The position numbers and the translations under genes were made by a program. 38,725 nucleotides of DNA from an uncultured Ruminococcus sp. (lineage in GTDB: Bacteria; Bacillota; Clostridia; Oscillospirales; Acutalibacteraceae). The stretch is from contig CACZZB010000014.1 of assembly GCA_902785555.1 (NCBI GenBank), positions 1-38,725 of the forward strand, written 5' to 3'. Shown here piece after piece: positions 33,889 to 38,725 of this stretch (positions within the stretch are counted from its first letter, which is position 1; each line of letters opens with the position of its first letter). The notes beneath the pieces are model-generated. The model was not told where the DNA came from and made no database searches. It saw only the letters and a list, made by a program, of their open reading frames with translations.

Positions 33889-33917
33889 TTGACATAATGC
33901 TTTATTCATGTTAAACT
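33889..33917 (+). promoter_or_regulatory. Promoter of the second GT-C gene
   Basis: A perfect TTGACA (33889-33894) and TAAACT (33912-33917) are 17 bp apart. Confidence 0.65.
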
Positions 33918-33950
33918 GTAAGTATATTTTTTGTTGAAAGTGTGGATATA

Positions 33951-35684
33951 ATGAGTATAAATAAAATATACAAACATCCTTTTTTATTTACATTTTTATT
34001 GTGGGGATTTTTTTTTGTATCATTTGCTTGTTTTAAAATAGACAGGGTCATTTCGATAAGCTATCTTGCAGCAATTGTTTTTTTTGGTATATTTTCATAT
34101 CTTTTTGCAAAGCGGAAAGAAAAGATAAGAAAGATTTCCAAAGAAAAGCAAAAAGCCCCTTTATATATGCTGTGTGGAGTTATATATGCAGGAATAATGA
34201 TGTATACTTTCGACCATGTCAAAAGCAGTCCCGCCATAAATTCAAGAAATGATATGATACCATTCTTATTCCTTATGGCAGGTGTTATAATATATTCCGT
34301 GTATGTGAGTATCCGAAAAAAATGGTGTGAGAAAAGGATAATATTGGTAATAATGTTGCTGAGCAGTATTATGCATTTGTTTTTTCTTATGACATCAAAA
34401 TTCAATCTTTCACAGTGGGATATGGGAGGATTTTTTTCAGGGCGTGGAGGACATGACGGATACATAGAATATCTTTACGACAATAATTTTGTTCTTCCGC
34501 AATTTGACCCACGCTTGAAGTGGCAGTATTATCATCCGCCATTGCATCATCTTATAGAGGCTTTTTTATTGAGACTGCAGACTTTGTGCGGAGTAGATCT
34601 GAAGATAGCCGTACAAAACGTACAATATCCTCCTGTGCTTTATACAATGATATCGACAGTATGTGCATATCTGATATTCAAGGAAATGAAGCTGAAAAAA
34701 GCGGCTGTGATATGTTCTTCGGCAATAGTCGCATTTTCACCGGCATTTATGTTTGTAGGGGAATTCTTTAATAATGATATTCTTTCATTGATGTTTACAT
34801 TTTTGTGTATACTATATACTTTAAGATGGTATAAATCGCCCACTCTCGGAAATATTCTTAAAATAGCTTTATTTTTCGGCTTGGGAATGTTGTCAAAGAT
34901 GTCTGTTGCACTTATTGCACTATCTGTTGCAGTAATATTTTTATATTCTCTGATAAAACAAGTAATGCTCAAAGATAAAAAAACTTTTTGGAGATATTTT
35001 GGGCAGATGTGTGCATTTTTGGGTTTGGCTGCACCTTTGTCACTGTATTGGTATGTTAGGAATTTCATAAGATTTGGTGTACCGTTTGGATATGTTCCTG
35101 AAAGTATTCTTGAAGAACAGTATATCCCGGAAAATATAATACAAAGAATATTTGATTTCAGTCCAAAATTGTTTTCAAATCCGTATTTTAATACAATTGA
35201 GTATGAAGATACATTCAATGAATATAATCCCATAGTAGCTTTATTAAAGACCTCTGCTTCAGATACCGGTATTATCCGGTTTCAATTCGGTTTTTGGATG
35301 GGTTATGTTACTTTATGGACAACTGTTATAATTGCTCTGACAGCTTTTGTTCTGATGATATATGTTATTTTTTCCAAAAACAGCTTTGATATTATATATA
35401 AAGTTTTCTTTGGTTCGGCATATATTGTATATTTGGTTTCATATGAATATTTCTGCATAAAATATCCGTATATCTGTACCGAACAAATAAGATATGCTAT
35501 GCCTCTGATACTTATAGGAGCCTTGTTCATAGGATTGGGATTAAAAGAATCATTGAGAAAAAAATCGGGAATATTTGTATTGTCAGGTTATTTTACAAGT
35601 TTATCGGTTATAGTGTTTTCATTGACATCAATTTTTGTCTTTATATATTACGGTATATATATAACATTAGCATTTATGCTGTAA
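33951..35684 (+). CDS. GT-C type membrane glycosyltransferase
   Basis: This 577-residue protein has about a dozen membrane helices. It looks like a GT39-type dolichyl- or polyprenyl-phosphate sugar transferase. The large outer loop near 150-190 holds GGHDGYIEYLYDNNFVLPQFDP and the HPPLHHLIEA motif that marks this subgroup. Later segments include VGEFFNNDILSLMF and LGMLSKMSV. ATG at 33951 is chosen over GTG at 33942 for spacing. It is unrelated in position to the GT2/GT-C operon at 0.7-3.2 kb and has no donor-making partner beside it. It is transcribed alone between a consensus promoter and a terminator. Confidence 0.78.
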   Translation: MSINKIYKHPFLFTFLLWGFFFVSFACFKIDRVISISYLAAIVFFGIFSYLFAKRKEKIRKISKEKQKAPLYMLCGVIYAGIMMYTFDHVKSSPAINSRNDMIPFLFLMAGVIIYSVYVSIRKKWCEKRIILVIMLLSSIMHLFFLMTSKFNLSQWDMGGFFSGRGGHDGYIEYLYDNNFVLPQFDPRLKWQYYHPPLHHLIEAFLLRLQTLCGVDLKIAVQNVQYPPVLYTMISTVCAYLIFKEMKLKKAAVICSSAIVAFSPAFMFVGEFFNNDILSLMFTFLCILYTLRWYKSPTLGNILKIALFFGLGMLSKMSVALIALSVAVIFLYSLIKQVMLKDKKTFWRYFGQMCAFLGLAAPLSLYWYVRNFIRFGVPFGYVPESILEEQYIPENIIQRIFDFSPKLFSNPYFNTIEYEDTFNEYNPIVALLKTSASDTGIIRFQFGFWMGYVTLWTTVIIALTAFVLMIYVIFSKNSFDIIYKVFFGSAYIVYLVSYEYFCIKYPYICTEQIRYAMPLILIGALFIGLGLKESLRKKSGIFVLSGYFTSLSVIVFSLTSIFVFIYYGIYITLAFML

Positions 35685-35686
35685 AC

Positions 35687-35719
35687 AAAAAATCTTCGGA
35701 ACATTCCGAAGATTTTTTT
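35687..35719 (+). terminator. Terminator after the GT-C gene
   Basis: AAAAAATCTTCGGAA (35687-35701) pairs with TTCCGAAGATTTTTT (35704-35718); the innermost pairs must open to make a loop. A T run ends it. Confidence 0.88.
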
Positions 35720-35769
35720 ATTGGAAATAAAAGAAATCAAAGATTTTTTATAATTTCAGAAAAAAAAGC

Positions 35770-35798
35770 TTGACAAATCCATTTCAATAGGTTATAAT
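35770..35798 (+). promoter_or_regulatory. Consensus promoter of tRNA-Leu
   Basis: Both boxes are perfect: TTGACA (35770-35775) and TATAAT (35793-35798), 17 bp apart. Confidence 0.88.
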
Positions 35799-35837
35799 AG
35801 ATACTGTTCTGAGGAGAACATAAAAATTAATATAAAT

Positions 35838-35922
35838 GCGAGTGTGCTGGAATTGGCAGACAGGCACGTTTGAGGGGCGTGTGTTGCACGACGTACGGGT
35901 TCAAGTCCCGTCACTCGCACCA
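35838..35922 (+). tRNA. tRNA-Leu (anticodon GAG)
   Basis: The acceptor stem GCGAGTG/CACTCGC, anticodon stem CACGT/GCGTG with loop TTGAGGG, a long variable arm (TGTTGCACGACGTA region) and a T-arm with GGTTCAAGTCC make a class II tRNA of 85 nt with encoded CCA. It is a single-gene transcript. Confidence 0.94.
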
Positions 35923-35925
35923 ATT

Positions 35926-35960
35926 AAAAGACTGTATCGTTATGATACAGTCTTTTTTCG
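35926..35960 (+). terminator. Terminator after tRNA-Leu
   Basis: A perfect 13-bp stem (AAAAGACTGTATC at 35926-35938 with GATACAGTCTTTT at 35944-35956) is followed by TTCG. Confidence 0.9.
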
Positions 35961-36071
35961 TGCTTGTTTTTCAAAGAAATCGTGCAGTTTATACTATCAC
36001 ATAAGATATAAATTTTGATTTACGTAAACTGACAGAAATCAAAGGAAATAGTCATATAAACATTATTTCGG

Positions 36072-36100
36072 AAATCGGAGCAAATCGGGAACAAAGTCGG
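36072..36100 (+). repeat. Three short direct repeats upstream of the cas12f promoter
   Basis: AAATCGG occurs at 36072-36078 and 36082-36088, and AAAGTCGG at 36093-36100, with 10 to 11 bp spacing, about one helical turn. They end 26 bp before the -35 box and could bind a regulator. Nothing else is recognised between 35961 and 36126. Confidence 0.4.
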
Positions 36101-36126
36101 AAACTGAAAATAATATATTGAAATTA

Positions 36127-36154
36127 TTGACATTTTTTGAATAAATGTTATAAT
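36127..36154 (+). promoter_or_regulatory. Near-consensus promoter of cas12f
   Basis: Both boxes are perfect, TTGACA (36127-36132) and TATAAT (36149-36154), 16 bp apart. The leader before the start codon is very short, about 20 nt, and holds the ribosome site GAGAGGTGA. Confidence 0.82.
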
Positions 36155-36179
36155 AAATATGGTGAGAGGTGATATATAC

Positions 36180-37493
36180 ATGAACAAGGTTGTGCGTATA
36201 TATCTGATTTCTGAACACAAAGATAAAAATGGAGAAATTATCAGTTATCAGGATATAAATAAATTACTTTGGGAATTACAAAGACAAACCCGAACTATCA
36301 AGAATAAGACTATCCAATACTGTTGGGAATATCAGAATTTTTCAAGTGATTACTATAAAGAACATCATGCCTATCCCTCTGAAAAAGAAATCCTGTCCTA
36401 TACATTAGACGGATATGTCAATGACAAGTTTAAAAATAATAATGATTTATATTCAGCAAATTGTTCGTCTACTACAAGAAATACCGTAAAGGAATTTAAA
36501 AATGCAAAAGCAGATATGATAAAAGGAGTAAAATCCGTTATCAGCTACAAAGCAGCCCAGCCACTGTCACTGCATAACAAATCAATACATATTGAATATA
36601 TAGGCGGTCAATATTTTGCAAATATCAATCTCGTCAATCGTTCCTATGCCAAAGAACATGACTTTGCAAGTACGATGATTCGTTTCAGATTTTTGATTCG
36701 TGATAATAAATCTGCCGAAACTATCATTCAGAGATGTTTGTCAAACGAATATAAAATATCAGAAAGCGAAATGTTTTACGACAGAAAAAAGAACAAATGG
36801 TACATCAATCTTTGCTATTCCTTTTCTGTAAGTAAAAACGAAAATCTGGACAGCAATAAAATTCTTGGTGTTGACCTTGGAATCGCCTATCCGATGTGTG
36901 CCTCTGTGTATGGTGATTATGACCGCTTTACGATTCACGGCGGTGAAATAGAAAAATTCAGAAGAACAGTGGAAGCAAGAAAAATTTCCATGCTGAAACA
37001 GGGCAAAAACTGCGGTGAAGGCAGAAAAGGTCACGGTATCAAGTGCCGTAACAAGCCTGCCTATAACATTAGTGACAAAATTGCAAGATTTCGTGACACA
37101 ATCAATCATAAATACAGCAAATCACTGATTGATTATGCGTTAAAAAATAATTGCGGTGTCATTCAGATGGAAGAACTGACAGGAATTACTGCTGATGCAG
37201 ACCGCTTTTTGAAAAATTGGACATATTATGACCTTCAGACAAAAATTAAATACAAAGCAGAAGAAAACGGTATCAAATTCAAGCTGATAAAACCGCAGTA
37301 CACAAGTCAAAGGTGCAGTAAATGCGGATACATTGACAAGGAAAACAGAAAAACACAAGCACATTTTCTTTGTCTGAAATGCGGTTTTGAATGTAACGCA
37401 GATTATAATGCAAGTCAGAATATCAGCATAGAAAATATCGATATGATAATCGAACAGGAATTAAAAGACGGTGCGAATGTAAAGCATACATAA
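36180..37493 (+). CDS. cas12f: Cas12f1-like CRISPR effector nuclease (type V-F)
   Basis: The 437-residue protein is an RNA-guided DNA nuclease with the short TnpB-like plan of Cas12f, about one third of Cas9 or Cas12a. The helical N-terminal half contains LLWELQRQTRTIKNKTIQYC. The RuvC site is complete: Asp232 (ILGVDLGIAYP), Glu331 (VIQMEELTGI) and Asp408 (CNADYNASQNI). A zinc ribbon uses Cys379, Cys382, Cys398 and Cys401 (CSKCGY ... CLKCGF). Segments such as GGEIEKFRR, RKISMLKQGK, KIARFRDTINHKYSK, LKNWTYYDLQ and KPQYTSQRCSKCG match what I remember of AsCas12f1 (422 residues). Known Cas12f proteins work as asymmetric dimers on one guide. ATG at 36180 follows AGAGGTG; an earlier ATG at 36159 lies upstream of that site. 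A tracrRNA and CRISPR array follow on the same strand. Confidence 0.95.
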   Translation: MNKVVRIYLISEHKDKNGEIISYQDINKLLWELQRQTRTIKNKTIQYCWEYQNFSSDYYKEHHAYPSEKEILSYTLDGYVNDKFKNNNDLYSANCSSTTRNTVKEFKNAKADMIKGVKSVISYKAAQPLSLHNKSIHIEYIGGQYFANINLVNRSYAKEHDFASTMIRFRFLIRDNKSAETIIQRCLSNEYKISESEMFYDRKKNKWYINLCYSFSVSKNENLDSNKILGVDLGIAYPMCASVYGDYDRFTIHGGEIEKFRRTVEARKISMLKQGKNCGEGRKGHGIKCRNKPAYNISDKIARFRDTINHKYSKSLIDYALKNNCGVIQMEELTGITADADRFLKNWTYYDLQTKIKYKAEENGIKFKLIKPQYTSQRCSKCGYIDKENRKTQAHFLCLKCGFECNADYNASQNISIENIDMIIEQELKDGANVKHT

Positions 37494-37504
37494 AAATACC
37501 ACAG

Positions 37505-37660
37505 TATTCGCACTGCTTTTACGGGCGACTCGGTGTCCGAAAATCGAGAAAGTATGAATAAGACTGAATTTTTTCAGCATCAGATACACTCGGTAAGGTA
37601 AACTGCACACATATTAATCCGTGTGCACATTGATATGCGTCACTTTTGCGGAATATATTC
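37505..37660 (+). ncRNA. Predicted tracrRNA of the Cas12f system
   Basis: The 157-nt gap between cas12f and repeat 1 folds in the order expected of a Cas12f tracrRNA. Stem 1 is CGGGCG/TGTCCG (37522-37527, 37534-37539). A long-range stem ATCGAG/CTCGGT (37543-37548, 37589-37594) encloses the hairpin CTGAA/TTCAG (37564-37577). Stem 3 is TGCACAC/GTGTGCA (37604-37610, 37621-37627). The anti-repeat TGATATGCG-T-CAC (37631-37643) pairs with GTGCGTGTGTCA of the repeat: 12 pairs, three of them G-U, with one bulged T. GCG at 37648-37650 pairs with CGC of the repeat. The block CTCGGTAAGGTA (37589-37600) is identical to one I recall in the AsCas12f1 tracrRNA. No clear own promoter is seen; it may be read from the cas12f promoter. 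The true ends are unknown. Confidence 0.8.
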
Positions 37661-38543
37661 GCTGGTGCGTGTGTCATGCGAGACATCAAGAGTTGACGGA
37701 ATTGTAAAGGCTTATGAATATATTCGCTGGTGCGTGTGTCATGCGAGAACGTATTTTTGCAAAGGTGCAATAAGTTCTGTGAATATATTCGCTGGTGCGT
37801 GTGTCATGCGAGTGATTTACTCCTGCGAAACCATTAGCAAGTGACATGAATATATTCGCTGGTGCGTGTGTCATGCGAGTATAAGTCCCCATATATAACC
37901 GTTGCCCGAAGTCGAATATATTCGCTGGTGCGTGTGTCATGCGAGTAACATACCACAACTCGACCCAACTGCCAGAACACGGAATATATTCGCTGGTGCG
38001 TGTGTCATGCGAGAACAAGTATGCTTTTAAGCAGTGACCGGCTGAACGAATATATTCGCTGGTGCGTGTGTCATGCGAGAGAGCAATTTGCAAGGGCTTG
38101 ATTTATTCTGTTGGAATATATTCGCTGGTGCGTGTGTCATGCGAGTTGGTTTTATCCTTACAACGAACAATAGATATATGAATATATTCGCTGGTGCGTG
38201 TGTCATGCGAGTATAGTATCAAGACAAATAAGGCAACCGCCACTACGAATATATTCGCTGGTGCGTGTGTCATGCGAGAACATAATCCGTAAACTTAGAC
38301 ATATCAGCAGTAGAATATATTCGCTGGTGCGTGTGTCATGCGAGTACATATTGCCTTTTCTGCGGCAAAAAACAGACGGAATATATTCGCTGGTGCGTGT
38401 GTCATGCGAGAAGACTAATTGTTATCAACAATTCAAATGCAGGCAGAATATATTCGCTGGTGCGTGTGTCATGCGAGCTCTTGTGGTAGCGAGAGACCGT
38501 TGAGTGATAAGGAATATATTCGCTGGTGCGTGTGTCGTGCAAA
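37651..38543 (+). CRISPR. CRISPR array, 14 repeats and 13 spacers
   Basis: The repeat is 32 bp, from GAATATATTCGCTGGTGC to TGTGTCATGCGAG. Copies start at 37651, 37716, 37781, 37848, 37914, 37982, 38048, 38114, 38180, 38247, 38313, 38379, 38446 and 38512. Thirteen copies are identical; the last ends TGTGTCGTGCAAA, with three changes in the 3' third. Spacers are 33-36 bp (33, 33, 35, 34, 36, 34, 34, 34, 35, 34, 34, 35, 34), all different. The degenerate copy lies farthest from cas12f, so the leader end is at 37651 and transcription runs in the cas12f direction. The repeat begins with a perfect 10-bp palindrome. Confidence 0.98.
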
Positions 38544-38575
38544 CTAATGAGAAAAGTTAAATAAAGCAAATATGC

Positions 38576-38618
38576 AAAGGACACCTACTGTCACACAAAC
38601 AGCAGGTGTCCTTTTACT
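38576..38618 (+). terminator. Terminator of the CRISPR array
   Basis: AAAGGACACCT (38576-38586) pairs with AGGTGTCCTTT (38604-38614), with an inner CTG/CAG, followed by TTACTATTT. It ends the array transcript and separates it from the next gene. Confidence 0.88.
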
Positions 38619-38641
38619 ATTTCAAACAGGAGGAAAAGAAA

Positions 38642-38725
38642 ATGATAAAAATATTGAATTTACAGGATATTGATAAAATCCCCGAAAAAACAGTTGTCCC
38701 CTATGTTTACAGCTTGATTACGAAT
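38642..38725 (+). CDS. Start of a truncated gene, unknown product
   Basis: An ATG preceded by AGGAGGAAAAGAA opens a frame that runs off the right edge after 28 codons (MIKILNLQDIDKIPEKTVVP and on). No family is recognisable from this part. Whether it belongs to the CRISPR locus cannot be decided; the terminator before it argues for a separate transcript. Confidence 0.6.
   Translation, partial: MIKILNLQDIDKIPEKTVVPYVYSLITN

Noticed and set aside
36180..37493. Annotation of the nuclease as an IS605/IS607 TnpB transposon protein
   Set aside because: The catalytic core is shared, but no TnpA or transposon ends are seen, a tracrRNA-like region and CRISPR array follow at once, and the sequence matches remembered Cas12f1 segments.
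37651..38543. CRISPR array read on the minus strand
   Set aside because: The changed terminal repeat lies at the right end, the anti-repeat and tracrRNA lie at the left end, and a plus-strand terminator follows the array, so plus-strand transcription fits better.
37623..38584. Open reading frames across the array with repeated VRVSCE or SHDTRTSEYI peptides
   Set aside because: They arise only from translating the 32-bp CRISPR repeats and have no ribosome sites.

Overview
The window reads as chromosomal DNA of an AT-rich, low-GC Gram-positive anaerobe of the class Clostridia, most likely a Ruminococcus-type member of the Oscillospiraceae. This rests on AGGAGG ribosome sites, TTGACA/TATAAT promoters, many hairpin-plus-T terminators, a SpoIID homologue, a SARP-type winged-helix regulator, a DUF815 ATPase and PASTA/zinc-ribbon proteins. 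The species cannot be fixed from sequence reading alone.

Layout. 1-5.7 kb (minus strand): the start of a truncated gene, a PadR regulator, a polyprenyl-phosphate glycosyltransferase with a GT-C membrane glycosyltransferase, and an ABC-2 type ATPase/permease pair. 5.8-13.2 kb: an L,D-transpeptidase, small membrane proteins, citrate synthase, a SpoIID-like protein, a surface protein, a small unknown protein, an atypical HPr and a GNAT acetyltransferase. 13.4-17.9 kb: a LuxR-type and a SARP-type regulator, then metG and gap. 17.9-23.3 kb (minus): an ECF sigma/anti-sigma pair, tRNA-Asp and tRNA-Thr, and an operon of DUF815 ATPase, a two-domain lipoprotein and a metallophosphoesterase. 23.4-27.0 kb: two bacterial-PH-domain membrane proteins and, convergent, a zinc-ribbon/PASTA protein whose kinase domain has lost its catalytic residues. 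27.3-31.7 kb: the conserved rpmH-rnpA-yidD-yidC-khpB-mnmE cluster. 31.7-35.7 kb: a tandem pair of zinc-ribbon membrane proteins, a probable stand-alone small RNA on the minus strand, and a second GT-C protein. Then tRNA-Leu.

The most notable region is 36.1-38.6 kb: a compact CRISPR system of type V-F. A near-consensus promoter drives a 437-residue Cas12f1-like nuclease with an intact RuvC D/E/D triad and zinc ribbon. It is followed by a 157-nt spacer that folds as a tracrRNA and then by a 14-repeat, 13-spacer array on the same strand, closed by a strong terminator. No cas1, cas2 or cas4 is present in the window. The tracrRNA runs directly into the first repeat, and the two can fold into one continuous stem-loop. 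A single transcript covering tracrRNA, repeat 1 and spacer 1 could therefore act as a natural single guide RNA, resembling the omega RNA of the TnpB ancestors. I recognise the protein, and a 12-nt tracrRNA block, as related to AsCas12f1 of Acidibacillus; that comparison is from memory.
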